DNA of 64,000 nt from Armatimonadota bacterium (GCA_018268375.1 JAFDWS010000001.1:710627-774626); one strand, 5' to 3'; shown: positions 40,763 through 49,969, numbered from the stretch's first letter. The notes: generated by a model not told the origin, from the letters alone. Numbers and translations: made by a program.

Positions 40763-41667
40763 ACCGCCCCCTGCTCGTCGGCGTGATGGGGCAGACGGGC
40801 TCCGGAAAATCGGCGGTCGCCGAGTTGCTTGCCGACCGGTTCGAGGCCCAGTTGGTCAACGCCGACGCCTTTCAGGTGTACCGCGGTCTCGACATTGGGA
40901 CGAACAAGCCTGACGACAAAGCCCGCTATGAGTTGCTCGACGTGGTCGGTCCCAAGGAAGACTTTGGGCTCGGGCGGTGGCTTGCCCTCGTTGGCCCTGT
41001 CTTGGAGCGCTGTTTTGTGGCAGGCAGGAGCGTCGTCGTTGTAGGGGGGACCGGCCTCTACGTCAGGGCTCTCTTTGAAGAGTACTCAGGGATCCATCCG
41101 GCTCCACCGGAGGAACTCCGGAAGCGCTTGATGAGTCTTGAGGCCCAGCATGGCCCGGAGCGGCTTGTAGAAGAGTTGAAGGGACTGGGGCGAGCGGAAG
41201 GAGTTGACTTGAAGAACCCGGCGAGGGTCCGAAGGGCGCTGGAGATCGCGATGGAGGGCGCGCCTGCGGCTGCCGTCTCTTTGCCCCCGTTCGAACGGCG
41301 GAAGTTCCTTCTTGAAGTGGATTCGGAAGGACTCGACGAGGCGCTCCGCAAGCGCGTGACAGAGATGTTTAGAAGGGGCTGGGAACAGGAAGTCCGAGGT
41401 TTGCTGGAACAAGAGGTTCCCGAAACCGCGCCTTCCATGCGCGCGATTGGGTATCAATCCGTCGTAAAATTGGTTCGAGGGCAGTCGAACTTCTTGCAGG
41501 CCAAAGAAGAGGTCTTGACAAAGACCCGGCAGTACGCGAAGCGACAACGAACATGGTTCAGGAAGGAACCTGCCGTCACAAAATTACATATCGATAACTT
41601 AGGATCAACTGGTGTTCAGCAGGGTTTTCTGTCCGCTTGGGCAGACCTGGCTGGTCGAGGAGACTAG
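40759..41667 (+). CDS. miaA: tRNA dimethylallyltransferase
   Basis: MiaA adds a dimethylallyl group from DMAPP to A37 of tRNAs reading codons that start with U. The protein has 302 residues. P-loop GQTGSGKS is at residues 11-18, [18 protein letters not shown] is the substrate-loop region, and [20 protein letters not shown] and the C-terminal [13 protein letters not shown] are family signatures. The GTG start at 40759 overlaps the upstream stop. It is followed by hfq after 8 bases, the same miaA-hfq order as in E. coli. Confidence 0.96.
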   Translation: MNRPLLVGVMGQTGSGKSAVAELLADRFEAQLVNADAFQVYRGLDIGTNKPDDKARYELLDVVGPKEDFGLGRWLALVGPVLERCFVAGRSVVVVGGTGLYVRALFEEYSGIHPAPPEELRKRLMSLEAQHGPERLVEELKGLGRAEGVDLKNPARVRRALEIAMEGAPAAAVSLPPFERRKFLLEVDSEGLDEALRKRVTEMFRRGWEQEVRGLLEQEVPETAPSMRAIGYQSVVKLVRGQSNFLQAKEEVLTKTRQYAKRQRTWFRKEPAVTKLHIDNLGSTGVQQGFLSAWADLAGRGD

Positions 41668-41675
41668 GAAAGAAA

Positions 41676-41942
41676 ATGGGTAAAGCAATCAACCTCCAAG
41701 ACATGTTTTTGAACCAGGTCCGGAAAGAGGGCATTGGGGTCACAATCTATCTCATGGGCGGCGTGCAGTTACGGGGTCAAGTTCGCGGGTTCGACGCGTT
41801 CACAGTACTGCTCGACACGCCCGGCAAGCCGACGCAACTGGTCTACAAACACGCAATCACAAGCGTGGTGCCGGCAAGGCAGATCGGCGGCAGCGGCCAA
41901 CGGAACCACGGTGAGGATAACCACGAAGACGACAGCGACTAA
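41676..41942 (+). CDS. hfq: RNA-binding protein Hfq
   Basis: Hfq forms a hexamer that binds A-rich and U-rich RNA and pairs small RNAs with mRNAs. The 88-residue protein has Sm1 ([39 protein letters not shown]) and the Sm2 segment [13 protein letters not shown], the equivalent of the usual YKHAIST. The C-terminal tail is His/Asp-rich ([19 protein letters not shown]) and short. The ATG at 41676 has an AGGAAAG ribosome site. Confidence 0.96.
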   Translation: MGKAINLQDMFLNQVRKEGIGVTIYLMGGVQLRGQVRGFDAFTVLLDTPGKPTQLVYKHAITSVVPARQIGGSGQRNHGEDNHEDDSD

Positions 41943-41963
41943 CTTGCCGAGGACGGTGGGCAC

Positions 41964-42812
41964 ATGAAGTTCACCAAGATGCACGGGATCGGCAACGATT
42001 TCGTGATGGTCAATGGCTTCGCGGAACCGATACCGGAAAGTTCGGTGGCCGAACTGGCAAGACGCGTTTGCGACCGCCGTTTCGGCGTCGGTTCCGACGG
42101 CCTGATCGTCGCCGCGCCCGGGACGAGCGAGCAGTTCGCTATGCGCATGTGGAATCCCGACGGCAGCGAGAGCGAAATGTGCGGAAACGGAATCCGTTGT
42201 TTCGCCTCGTTCGTGCGGGACGAAGGGCTGACCAGCGACACCGTCATTCCTGTGGAGACTGGTGCCGGCCGCCTCGTCGTGGAGATCCAGGCCGACGGCC
42301 GCGTTCGCGTGGACATGGGCAAAGCGTGGTTGAGGCGCGGCGAAATCGGCATGACCGGCCCCGCCGACGAGACCTTCATCGATCAGCCCTTGCCTTCGCC
42401 GGACCTTTCCCAGTTCGGGCTCCCGTGTCAAGTGCACGGCACAGCGGTCTCAATGGGTAATCCCCACGTCGTCGTGTTCGTCGCTGATGCAAGCACGGTC
42501 GTCCTGGACAAGGCTGGGCCAATGCTCGAGCACAACGAGCTCTTCCCGAGAAGGGTGAACGCCCACTTCGTCCAGGTCTTGGATCGCAGTCACGTTCTGC
42601 AAAGAACTTGGGAGCGAGGTGCGGGTGCAACGCTCGCATGTGGCACAGGAGCTTGCGCGTGCGCTGTTGCCTCTTTCCTCACGGGCCGCTCTGACAAGCG
42701 GTGCATCGTCTCCCTACCCGGCGGCGACTTGGAGGTCGAGTACGCCGATGATGGGCACGTCTTCATGACAGGCCCGGCCGACGCTGTCTTCGAGGGCGAG
42801 TTCGAGGCCTAA
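41964..42812 (+). CDS. dapF: Diaminopimelate epimerase
   Basis: DapF converts LL- to meso-diaminopimelate, a precursor of lysine and of the peptidoglycan cross-bridge. The 282-residue protein has both catalytic cysteines: C73 in SEMCGNGIRCFA and C226 in GATLACGTGACACA. Other motifs are KMHGIGNDFVMVNG and the substrate-binding MGNPHVVVFV. It confirms a meso-DAP-type wall, in line with the PBP genes. It follows hfq by 21 bases, with a GG-rich ribosome site. Confidence 0.97.
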   Translation: MKFTKMHGIGNDFVMVNGFAEPIPESSVAELARRVCDRRFGVGSDGLIVAAPGTSEQFAMRMWNPDGSESEMCGNGIRCFASFVRDEGLTSDTVIPVETGAGRLVVEIQADGRVRVDMGKAWLRRGEIGMTGPADETFIDQPLPSPDLSQFGLPCQVHGTAVSMGNPHVVVFVADASTVVLDKAGPMLEHNELFPRRVNAHFVQVLDRSHVLQRTWERGAGATLACGTGACACAVASFLTGRSDKRCIVSLPGGDLEVEYADDGHVFMTGPADAVFEGEFEA

Positions 42813-42821
42813 AGGCCGCCG

Positions 42822-43292
42822 TTACTCCCCTCGAAGCATCTCTCGCCGCGTCTCTTTCTTCTTGATCGATTCGCGCTTGTCGTATTCGCGTTTGCCCCGC
42901 GCCAGTGCGATTGCCACCTTCACCCTTCCCTTCTCGTTGAAATAGACCCGGTAAGGAATGATAGTCAAGCCCTTTTCTTGAGAGCGGCGCTTGATGACGT
43001 CGATCTCTCGGCGGTGCATGAGCAGCTTGCGCTCGCGCCGACGTTGATGGGCGAAATGGGACGACTTGTCGTAGGGCTCGACGTCCATGTTCGCCAACCA
43101 GAGCTCGTTGTCCTTGATCTGGCAGTAGGCGTCAGTCAGGTTCGCGCGACCGAGGTAAAGACTCTTCACCTCGGTTCCGACCAGCGCGATCCCAGCTTCG
43201 TAGGTGTCCACAAACTCGAAGTCGTAGCTCGCCTTCTTGTTCTGGATCGTCGCTGGCCCGCGCTTCTCATCCTTGCCGCCCTTGGAGGCCAT
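42822..43292 (-). CDS. smpB: SsrA-binding protein SmpB
   Basis: SmpB brings tmRNA to stalled ribosomes. The 156-residue protein has the OB-like core (NKKASYDFEFVDTYEAGIAL, GTEVKSLYLGRANLTDAYCQ), the middle HQRRRERKLLMHRREIDVI, and the basic C-terminal tail (ALARGKREYDKRESIKKKET). The tmRNA gene is not seen in this window. It converges with dapF by 9 bases. Confidence 0.97.
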   Translation of the reverse strand: MASKGGKDEKRGPATIQNKKASYDFEFVDTYEAGIALVGTEVKSLYLGRANLTDAYCQIKDNELWLANMDVEPYDKSSHFAHQRRRERKLLMHRREIDVIKRRSQEKGLTIIPYRVYFNEKGRVKVAIALARGKREYDKRESIKKKETRREMLRGE

Positions 43293-43318
43293 GGGGCGTT
43301 GAGTCTACCGGAGGAGGG

Positions 43319-44617
43319 TCATCGCTTCAGGCCGCTGGCCTTGATCGCCGCTTCCTCGGCCTGGTCCAGTTTGTAATCCACGTACTTACTCCGCGGCTGG
43401 TTGTACAGGTCGGGCTCGATATAAGTGCCCCACTGCGCCCGCGGCTTGATAGTCTCGACTTGGGCGCCATGCTTGCGCACCCAGCGGTCGTTTCGTCTTG
43501 CCTCGACGCGCCAATACACCTTCGTCCGAGGTTTGGACGTCCGCAACTCAAAGGAACCCCGCGAGACTTCCCGCGTCACCTTGACCATCACCCAGTCGGA
43601 GCTGTTGTCAGCGACCGTCAACTGAACGGTTGGGGCCGTGTTGATTTCCTCAAAATAGTCAGGCAGCCGAACTTCTGCGTTGCCGTTGGTATCCGTGACG
43701 ATCGAACCCCGATAGACGTTCAAGGGCTCCTCGCCCTCCGTGCAGAAGTGAGACAGCGTCTTGTGCTCGGGGTCGAAAGGATGGTCGATCACGAACGACT
43801 TAGTGCCACTCGCGCCGAGGGCGCCCTCTGCAAAAACGGCGAAACCAGACAATCCTAAGTTCCTTCCCTTGATGCCCGTGCCCACTGATTGCGCACCGCT
43901 AAATGTCCCGCGGAGACCTGTCCCACCGGGTTGGCTCGTATCGAACCCTCCACCAATTGCACCGGCACTGAACGCCTCGCCCACGACAGCGGTCGAATTA
44001 GCGACGGATCCGGTCGTACAAAAACCCCCTACGCCTGTGAATTTGCCCGAGCCTTGGACCCCTGTTCCCGAAGTCCCAAAGCCTCGGACCCCTACCCCGT
44101 CTCCAATCCCGCTGACACCCGTCGCGCCACTTGAAGTGTTCCTGCCAAAGACTCCGTTAGCTTCGGAGTCAATGGCTTCGCCAAAGACACCCGCAGGATG
44201 GTCGTCCCGAAAAGAGGCGCCACTACCCGTGCTCTTCCCATAGACGCCAGCACCACTCCCGCTCCTGGTCTCACCATAGACGCCCGCCGTAACGCCAGCC
44301 GTCGCGGTGGCGGTGCCTCTCACGCCGGTGCCGCTCTGCTGTCCGCTGCTGAAGCTTCCACCGATCGCCGCGCCGGCCCCCAATGAAATATTGTTGCCAA
44401 CAACGGGAGTGGTCAGCCCTGAAGCCTGTTGCACAAAGACCTGCCCGGCTCGGAAGGTGCCCTTGATATTGGCGTGACCCACCTGGGCCGTACCTGGCGT
44501 CGTGTCCTGCAACAGGACGTTGCCAACAATGCTCTGCACTCCTTGGTCTTGAGCGACCGCCGCTGAAGCGACCGCGAGCGCGACGAGCGAGACGAACATC
44601 CAACTCCGACGTGACAT
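43319..44617 (-). CDS. Secreted GVYG-repeat protein, type A
   Basis: A 432-residue protein has a signal peptide (MFVSLVALAVASAAVAQ) and an N-terminal module shared with its downstream paralogue (GVQSIVGNVLLQDTTPGTAQ, then KGTFRAGQVFV). Residues about 95-265 contain at least ten irregular units ending in G-V-x-G (GVRGTA, GVYGET, GVYGKS, GVFGEA, GVFGRN, GVSGIG, GVRGFG, GVQGSG). The C-terminal 130 residues are a conserved domain (SFVIDHPFDPEHKTLSHFCT, VRLPDYFEEINTAPTVQLTV) that is common at the ends of tail-fibre-like secreted repeat proteins. It is probably a surface or extracellular adhesin or fibre. The role is unknown. Confidence 0.75.
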   Translation of the reverse strand: MSRRSWMFVSLVALAVASAAVAQDQGVQSIVGNVLLQDTTPGTAQVGHANIKGTFRAGQVFVQQASGLTTPVVGNNISLGAGAAIGGSFSSGQQSGTGVRGTATATAGVTAGVYGETRSGSGAGVYGKSTGSGASFRDDHPAGVFGEAIDSEANGVFGRNTSSGATGVSGIGDGVGVRGFGTSGTGVQGSGKFTGVGGFCTTGSVANSTAVVGEAFSAGAIGGGFDTSQPGGTGLRGTFSGAQSVGTGIKGRNLGLSGFAVFAEGALGASGTKSFVIDHPFDPEHKTLSHFCTEGEEPLNVYRGSIVTDTNGNAEVRLPDYFEEINTAPTVQLTVADNSSDWVMVKVTREVSRGSFELRTSKPRTKVYWRVEARRNDRWVRKHGAQVETIKPRAQWGTYIEPDLYNQPRSKYVDYKLDQAEEAAIKASGLKR

Positions 44618-44728
44618 TGAACCAGTTTATGCGTCGGCTTTCCCAGCAAACCTATGACTTTCGTAAGGATATGGGGAACGGGCACGGCCTGACCGAGGGC
44701 AAGGAAAGGCCGGCCCGCAAGTCTTAGC

Positions 44729-46033
44729 TCAGGGTCTCGCGGTCTGGGACTGGTACTTCGCTAGATCCTTGATTCGTCCTGCGTAGATGGCTTTCCGATC
44801 CATGTTCGACGGCAGGGCCTCGTCCCACTTTCGATAGACCTTATAGTCCTCAAAGCCCCTTCTCACGGCTTTGACTTCCCAGGCGAAATCGTAACTACCC
44901 TTACCGTGGCGCAGCTCGCGGACGACGAAGTGCGTGTTGTCCTGCTCCGTGACGGCCAGCCCCTCGGAGTCGGCCGATCGCGGGGTCAATTGCACAGTCA
45001 TCCCCTCGCTTACGGCGACGTTATAGAAATGCCGGGGCAAAACGATCACGGCTTGGCCGCCGACAAGGTGGCCAGTGCCTCGGATATAGGCTGCCGCTTC
45101 GGGCCCCTCCACGCAGGCGTAGGCAATGTCCTGCTGAAGGTTGTCAGGGTCGGGCATCACGAAGTTCTTGATTTCGGCTTGCATGGCTCCGAAGCCGTTT
45201 GCGTCCTCGAAGAACTTCGCCGTCGGAACGTTGTTGACGTTAACGCAATAGACAACAGCGCGTCCGGGATCGCTGAAGCCAAGGCCGCAGCCGCCGTTGT
45301 TGACGTCTGGGCCGGACACCGCGACAAACCCGGTCTGCAGGGCATTGTTCTTGTCAGCCCAGACCGCCCGCGCCGTGCCACTGCTGTTGTCGTTGTAGAT
45401 CGTCATGCCGCCGCCGGAGATGTTCAATCTATTGTCCGTGTGAAGGCTCCCGATGCGGAGAGTGTGAGTCGCATGGACGTTCCCTTCGAACTTCGCGGCT
45501 GCCTTGGTGAAATTGTCGTTTGCGGTCACCAGCAACACAGGACTGCTCACATCAGAACCTGCACTCACGGCACGCAAAGCGACGCCATTTGTCGACTCCG
45601 CAAAGACGCCGGGGAATCCAAATCCGTAGACACCGGTGCCGCCTGCGTTGTTCAACCCTTTGACGCCAGATCCCAAGAAGGAACGGGTCTCGCCAAAGAC
45701 GCCGATTCCCGTCCCCCCGAGGTTGTTGGTGGCCGTGCCCCGGACTCCAATGCCGCCCTGTCCTGCCGCACTGAACGAACCGCCGACGTTGTTCGCGGTC
45801 ACTGCAGTATTGTTGCCAACGACCGGGATCGTCGCGCCCGATGCCTGGTTGACGAAGACCTGACCAGCGCGAAACGTACCCTTGATGTTCGCATGGCCGA
45901 TTTGAGCGATTCCGGGGGTCGCGTCCTGAAGGAAAACGTTTCCGACAACGCTCTGCACGCCTTGCTCTTGGGCGACGCCTCCTACAGCGATGAGAGCCAC
46001 GAGTGAAAGTAAGAACCAAGAAGATTTCGACAT
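44729..46033 (-). CDS. Secreted GVYG-repeat protein, type B (paralogue)
   Basis: A 434-residue protein starts MSKSSWFLLSLVALIAVGGV. Its first 75 mature residues closely match the neighbour (GVQSVVGNVFLQDATPGIAQ, IKGTFRAGQVFVNQASG). A shorter G-V-x-G repeat section (GVRGTA, GVFGET, GVKGLN, GVYGFG, GVFAES) follows. The C-terminal half differs: NNALQTGFVAVSGPDV-type strands, then a tail domain with YACVEGPEAAAYIRGTG and AVIVLPRHFYNVAVSEGMTV, an ending known in other phage-tail-like proteins. No S74 protease motif was seen. It is 111 bases upstream of the type A gene on the same strand and may share its promoter. Confidence 0.75.
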   Translation of the reverse strand: MSKSSWFLLSLVALIAVGGVAQEQGVQSVVGNVFLQDATPGIAQIGHANIKGTFRAGQVFVNQASGATIPVVGNNTAVTANNVGGSFSAAGQGGIGVRGTATNNLGGTGIGVFGETRSFLGSGVKGLNNAGGTGVYGFGFPGVFAESTNGVALRAVSAGSDVSSPVLLVTANDNFTKAAAKFEGNVHATHTLRIGSLHTDNRLNISGGGMTIYNDNSSGTARAVWADKNNALQTGFVAVSGPDVNNGGCGLGFSDPGRAVVYCVNVNNVPTAKFFEDANGFGAMQAEIKNFVMPDPDNLQQDIAYACVEGPEAAAYIRGTGHLVGGQAVIVLPRHFYNVAVSEGMTVQLTPRSADSEGLAVTEQDNTHFVVRELRHGKGSYDFAWEVKAVRRGFEDYKVYRKWDEALPSNMDRKAIYAGRIKDLAKYQSQTARP

Positions 46034-46118
46034 ACTGTCAAGTCTACGAGGGCTCATGCAAGTCGCCGACCTGACTTTGGTTAGGGCCGGTACGGTGGCA
46101 AGGGTAACATTCGAACCT

Positions 46119-46898
46119 ATGCGCTGGATCGTGGGTGTCGTCGTCCTAACGACGGCATGGCTCTCCGCAGGCTGCCAGAAGAACGAGGCAGAGCAGCACC
46201 CCGTCAAGTACAAGGACGTCGTGACGTCAGACACCAAAGTGGGGGACGGCCAGGAACTCAAAGAAGGCGATATCGGCCTTGCCGAGTACACCGGAACACT
46301 TGACAAGGACGGAACACAGTTCGACTCCAACGATCCCAAACGTTCTGCGACCAACAAGAACCCCCTCGCCTTTGTCGCTCAAAAGGGCGGCGGGATCATT
46401 GACGGATTGTGGAGGGGCATGATCGGCATGAAGGTGGGAGGCGAGCGAAAGGTGACCATCCCTTGGTCGCTCGGCTATGGCGCTGCTGGCAGCGACAAGA
46501 TTCCAGCCTATAGCGACTTGGTCTTCAACGTCCGCCTCTTGGACGTCGTCAAGAAGGGCGAAGAGAGTACGGTCGAGGTCGAGGATCTTCAGCCAGGCAC
46601 GGGAGCCACCGCCACCAATGGCTCGACCGTCGAAGTCCACTATGTCGGCAAGTTTGTGAACGGCCGCGTGTTCGACGACACTCGGTCGAGGAAGAAGACC
46701 GTGACCTTCACGATCGGGAAGAACCAAGTGATCAGTGGCTTTGAAAAGGGCCTCGAGGGCATGCAGGTCGGAGGCAAGCGGCGGATCACGGTGCCGCCGG
46801 CTGCGGGCTGGGGCAACTTCGGGCACGACGTCGTGCCTGGAAACCAAGTCTTGATCTACGACGTCGAACTCGTCTCCGTCAAGCAAGGCGGGTCGTAG
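46119..46898 (+). CDS. Lipoprotein with two FKBP-type prolyl isomerase domains
   Basis: A 259-residue exported protein with a lipobox (WLSAGC) at residue 18, so it is probably a lipid-anchored periplasmic protein. Two FKBP domains follow: residues about 45-145 (GTLDKDGTQFDSNDP, GLWRGMIGMKVGGERKVTIP) and 155-255 (STVEVHYVGKFVNGRVFDDT, GFEKGLEGMQVGGKRRITVP). Both keep the GM-x-x-G-x-x-R core typical of the fold. It catalyses proline isomerisation during protein folding. The ATG at 46119 is preferred, as the longer frame from 45990 is antisense to the neighbour. Confidence 0.92.
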   Translation: MRWIVGVVVLTTAWLSAGCQKNEAEQHPVKYKDVVTSDTKVGDGQELKEGDIGLAEYTGTLDKDGTQFDSNDPKRSATNKNPLAFVAQKGGGIIDGLWRGMIGMKVGGERKVTIPWSLGYGAAGSDKIPAYSDLVFNVRLLDVVKKGEESTVEVEDLQPGTGATATNGSTVEVHYVGKFVNGRVFDDTRSRKKTVTFTIGKNQVISGFEKGLEGMQVGGKRRITVPPAAGWGNFGHDVVPGNQVLIYDVELVSVKQGGS

Positions 46899-46904
46899 TC
46901 CCCT

Positions 46905-47630
46905 ATGTCCGTCGTGGTCGCGGGAAGGCCGACGGACGCGGTCCTGGCGAGACTGCTCGAGGAGCACCCGTTGGTCGTCCTTTCCGAGCCTGGTTCGCCT
47001 CCTGACACGATCGTCTTCGAACAAGAGGGCCGCTCCCGGCAACTAGGGGTCGGCTATCCCCTCGCCGAAGTGCACGGCTTGTTCGAAATGGTCGACAACA
47101 ACCCGATGGTCTGCGCAACGTCCGTGTCCTTGCCGACCCCAGCCGAAACCTTGGCATTGATCGCCCTCGGCCCAGCGTTCCTCGCAAACATCGTCGTGGA
47201 AGACCCTGTCGTTCAGACGAACGCCCCAGGATGCGACCCTCCGGATTGGACGCGCGCCGGCTGGGAAGGATCGGTCGACTTCTCCCACGAAGACAGGGAT
47301 ATGGGAACCGTGCTGGCCGCCCAGGCGATGTGCGTCATCGAGGCGCAGGAAGACTGGGGCGCCATCGACGATCTCTACAACGAGGCGTTCGGCCGATCCT
47401 TCTATGTCCGTCGGGACGAGGACAGCGATTGGCATGCTGACCTGGTCCGTGGCCGCCCATGGGCCGCGTACCGACTCCGCCTTACGGCCGACGAGCCACG
47501 TGCCCTCCTGACGATCCAAGTCATGTCAGACCGGAACGGAAAGTGCGGGGCCGCCCAGATGGTACATGCCCTCAACGTGATGTGCGGGTTCGAAGAGTGC
47601 TTGGGCATCCCCGGATACCTTCCAGGCTAA
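46905..47630 (+). CDS. ArgC-like protein lacking the Rossmann domain and catalytic cysteine
   Basis: A 241-residue protein whose C-terminal end (GKCGAAQMVHALNVMCGFEE, then CLGIP) resembles the closing segment of N-acetyl-gamma-glutamyl-phosphate reductases (GASGQAVQNLNLMFGFDETTGL-type). Around residue 70, SVSLPTPAETLALIALGP resembles the stretch that follows the ArgC catalytic Cys, but no NPGC is present. Only about 60 residues precede it, too few for the NADP domain. It may be a non-enzymatic relative. The homology is my inference from short stretches, and the function is unknown. It follows the FKBP gene by 6 bases. Confidence 0.5.
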   Translation: MSVVVAGRPTDAVLARLLEEHPLVVLSEPGSPPDTIVFEQEGRSRQLGVGYPLAEVHGLFEMVDNNPMVCATSVSLPTPAETLALIALGPAFLANIVVEDPVVQTNAPGCDPPDWTRAGWEGSVDFSHEDRDMGTVLAAQAMCVIEAQEDWGAIDDLYNEAFGRSFYVRRDEDSDWHADLVRGRPWAAYRLRLTADEPRALLTIQVMSDRNGKCGAAQMVHALNVMCGFEECLGIPGYLPG

Positions 47631-47962
47631 TCGAGGTCGACCGCCTTCTTCGAGCGCTGCTCCTCTTGGACGGCTTGACGGTCAGCCTCGCTCGCGACAA
47701 TAGCGTCCACACCAGGGCCGGCCACCTTCTCCCACTCGCCCTCGCCCGATCTCTTCCAAGTGGTGAACCCCTTGTCCGCCGCCTTGCCCGCGTTGAAGCC
47801 CCGTGTCGTCATCACCGACACTTGGCTCACGACGCGACGCACTTCCAGTCCGCACGAAGGGCAATATTGCAAGGCCTCTTCGTTCAGGCCCTGCACGACG
47901 CCGAACCGAAATTCGCAGAGCTCGCACTCATCGAACAAGTGCTCGTACTCGTAGACCGGCAT
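47627..47962 (-). CDS. FmdB-type zinc-ribbon protein
   Basis: A 111-residue protein starts MPVYEYEHLFDECELCEFRF. The first 42 residues form the FmdB zinc ribbon, with CELC and YCPSCG as metal ligands. The rest is charged (GFTTWKRSGEGEWEKVAG). These small proteins are often labelled regulators of formamidase or methanol genes, but the role is not known. It converges with the ArgC-like gene by 4 bases and diverges from the glycosylase. Confidence 0.82.
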   Translation of the reverse strand: MPVYEYEHLFDECELCEFRFGVVQGLNEEALQYCPSCGLEVRRVVSQVSVMTTRGFNAGKAADKGFTTWKRSGEGEWEKVAGPGVDAIVASEADRQAVQEEQRSKKAVDLD

Positions 47963-47990
47963 GTTTGTCCAGTATGCTCCGTGCCAAGGG

Positions 47991-48659
47991 ATGAACCCGG
48001 CTCACGCCTTTCAGACGTTGAACGAGGAAATCGTTGCCTGCACCCGGTGTCCTCGGCTGAGGGATTGGTGCGAGACGGTCGCCTCGCAGAAACGACGCTC
48101 GTTTCAAGAAGACGATTATTGGGGGTCGCCCGTTCCGAACTTCGGCGATCCGCTGGCGCTCGGTCTCGTTGTCGGCCTCGCCCCAGCAGCCCATGGGGGC
48201 AACCGCACCGGCCGTATGTTCACTGGTGACCGGAGCGGAGACTGGCTCTACCAAGCCCTATATGACGCCGGTCTCGCCAACCAGCCCACTTCTCTTGAGC
48301 GGCAGGATGGTCTTGAGCTGCGCGGCGTTGCCGTAACCGCCGTCTGCCATTGCGCTCCGCCTGAGAACAAGCCTGCTCCAGGAGAAGTCGTCAACTGTCG
48401 CGAACACCTCGAAAGGACCATCGCGCTCAGACCCTACCGCGCCTTCCTGTGCCTCGGCTCGCTCGCCTGGAAGGAGACGCTCGGATGCCTGGGAATGAAG
48501 AAGTCCGAGCAGTTTGGCCACGGAAGGCAGGTCGCGGACCCAAAAGGCAGGCTCGTCGTCGCCTCTTACCACCCGAGCCAGCAAAACACCTTCACCGGAA
48601 GACTGACCCGGGCCATGCTCTTGGACGCAGTCAGGGCCTTTGCCTCGGCGCTTGGCTAG
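47991..48659 (+). CDS. Uracil-DNA glycosylase, family 5 type
   Basis: The enzyme removes uracil and some deaminated purines from DNA. The 222-residue protein has the motifs of the family 5 group: VGLAPAAHGGNRTGRMFTGD (active-site motif 1) and SYHPSQQNTFTGRLTRAML (motif 2 with His). Cysteines in CTRCPRLRDWC, with others near residue 110 (CHC) and in the C-terminal half, may hold an iron-sulfur cluster, as in families 4 and 5. The ATG at 47991 is preferred. Its stop overlaps the opposite-strand gene by 4 bases. Confidence 0.93.
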   Translation: MNPAHAFQTLNEEIVACTRCPRLRDWCETVASQKRRSFQEDDYWGSPVPNFGDPLALGLVVGLAPAAHGGNRTGRMFTGDRSGDWLYQALYDAGLANQPTSLERQDGLELRGVAVTAVCHCAPPENKPAPGEVVNCREHLERTIALRPYRAFLCLGSLAWKETLGCLGMKKSEQFGHGRQVADPKGRLVVASYHPSQQNTFTGRLTRAMLLDAVRAFASALG

Positions 48660-49825
48660 TGAGCGCTGTTGACGAGGACCTGCCGCACGACCTCGACACG
48701 CACCAAGCCGCCCGAACGCGAGAGGTCCAATTTGACCGAACTGCCGGCGTCCCCTTTCATCATTTCGCCCAGGCGCCTCATCCCGATCAGTGAGACGTCC
48801 TCGCCGTTGACGGCGAGCAGGTCGTCGCCCGCTTTGACGCCGGCCTTTTCGGCGGGACCGTCTGGCACCACCCAATACACCTTGACGCGCTTGCTCCTCG
48901 GGTCGGGAAAGGCAAGCATTCCGACTTCGCCTTCCCGAGGCTCGGAGACCTTGCCTGTGAAGTTCTCGAAGTAGACCTTTCGCCGAACCATGTCGACCGT
49001 GACGTTGAAGTTCTTGAGGAAGCCGAAACCCACCGTCCCGTCACGGTCGGCCGCACTGGAAGGCAGGTCGATCACATTGAACACGGCCTCCGGTACGGGA
49101 ACACCAAATATCTTCAAGTCTTTAAGTGATAACCTGAACGTATCCACAGGACCAGAAGCGACCATCGATTGGCCCATGAAATCCGCTTTCTTGCCCTCTG
49201 GCCACAGGCCCTCCCGCTCGAGCGAGTCCTTGTGAGTAACCGCGTAACCCGCGTTCCCAGTGTCGAGCGCCATGTGCAAGCGCTTGGAGCCCGGTGCCTC
49301 GACCGTCAACTCGATCGAGTTGACCCCCAACGGAAGCATCCGGGTGGCGAACGTCTTGTCGCTTGCCCCCGCCTTCTGAGCAGGGTCGTAGTCGTCGGGA
49401 TAGAAGACAAACCGCTGCTTCTCAAAGTTGATCTGAAAGACAGACTTGCCAAACGGGGCAAACCCGAGGATGCCGTCGCAGTGCGTCCCATATGAGAGCG
49501 TGTAGTGCTCGGTCGGCTGTTGGATGACTTCCATGCCATCGGTGGCGAATGCCCGCTCGCCGATCTTCAAACTGTTCAGCCTGACCGTCTTGGCCTCGAA
49601 GGACCCCACAAAGTCGGTGAGCCTTTGCGTTCCCGTCGGCTTGCCGATGTCAAGGTTCTCGCCCAGGATGACGGTCCCCGAGAAGCCGGTGTCGTACATC
49701 AACGAAGCTGGCTTGCCGTTCACGAGAGCGTCCACGATGATGGCGTCGTCCCCGATGTGGAAGGGCACTTCGGTGACCTGCCCGGCGGTCAAAAGGGTCG
49801 CTAGGATTGTGCTGAAGAACACCAC
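48656..49825 (-). CDS. Aspartic protease-like protein with C-terminal PDZ domain
   Basis: The 389-residue product begins at a GTG (MVFFSTILATLLTAGQ, a probable signal peptide). Two retropepsin-like repeats each carry an active-site triad: MYDTGFSGTVI near residue 43 and MALDTGNAGYAV near 180. The C-terminal 80 residues are a PDZ domain (VPDGPAEKAGVKAGDDLLAV, GEDVSLIGMRRLGEMM). This layout matches bacterial periplasmic aspartyl proteases of the clan-AA PDZ type, with one chain carrying both halves. The substrate is unknown. Confidence 0.87.
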   Translation of the reverse strand: MVFFSTILATLLTAGQVTEVPFHIGDDAIIVDALVNGKPASLMYDTGFSGTVILGENLDIGKPTGTQRLTDFVGSFEAKTVRLNSLKIGERAFATDGMEVIQQPTEHYTLSYGTHCDGILGFAPFGKSVFQINFEKQRFVFYPDDYDPAQKAGASDKTFATRMLPLGVNSIELTVEAPGSKRLHMALDTGNAGYAVTHKDSLEREGLWPEGKKADFMGQSMVASGPVDTFRLSLKDLKIFGVPVPEAVFNVIDLPSSAADRDGTVGFGFLKNFNVTVDMVRRKVYFENFTGKVSEPREGEVGMLAFPDPRSKRVKVYWVVPDGPAEKAGVKAGDDLLAVNGEDVSLIGMRRLGEMMKGDAGSSVKLDLSRSGGLVRVEVVRQVLVNSAH

Positions 49826-49894
49826 TCTGTCCCTAATTTACAACGTCTCGGCAGGGCCCTCGTGTCGCCAAGTCCCGATGGAGTCCGCGCCTCC

Positions 49895-49923
49895 TTGCCA
49901 GTGCTTTCGAATTCCTGTATACT
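49895..49923 (+). promoter_or_regulatory. Sigma-70-type promoter of the liv operon
   Basis: TTGCCA (49895-49900) and TATACT (49918-49923) are separated by exactly 17 bases. The start point would be near 49930, giving a 40-base leader with AGGAGG at 49958-49963 before the GTG of livK. Confidence 0.7.
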
Positions 49924-49969
49924 CCGCCCACTTGCGCCCTCAGCCGAGCAGGTTGAGAGGAGGAGCGAC

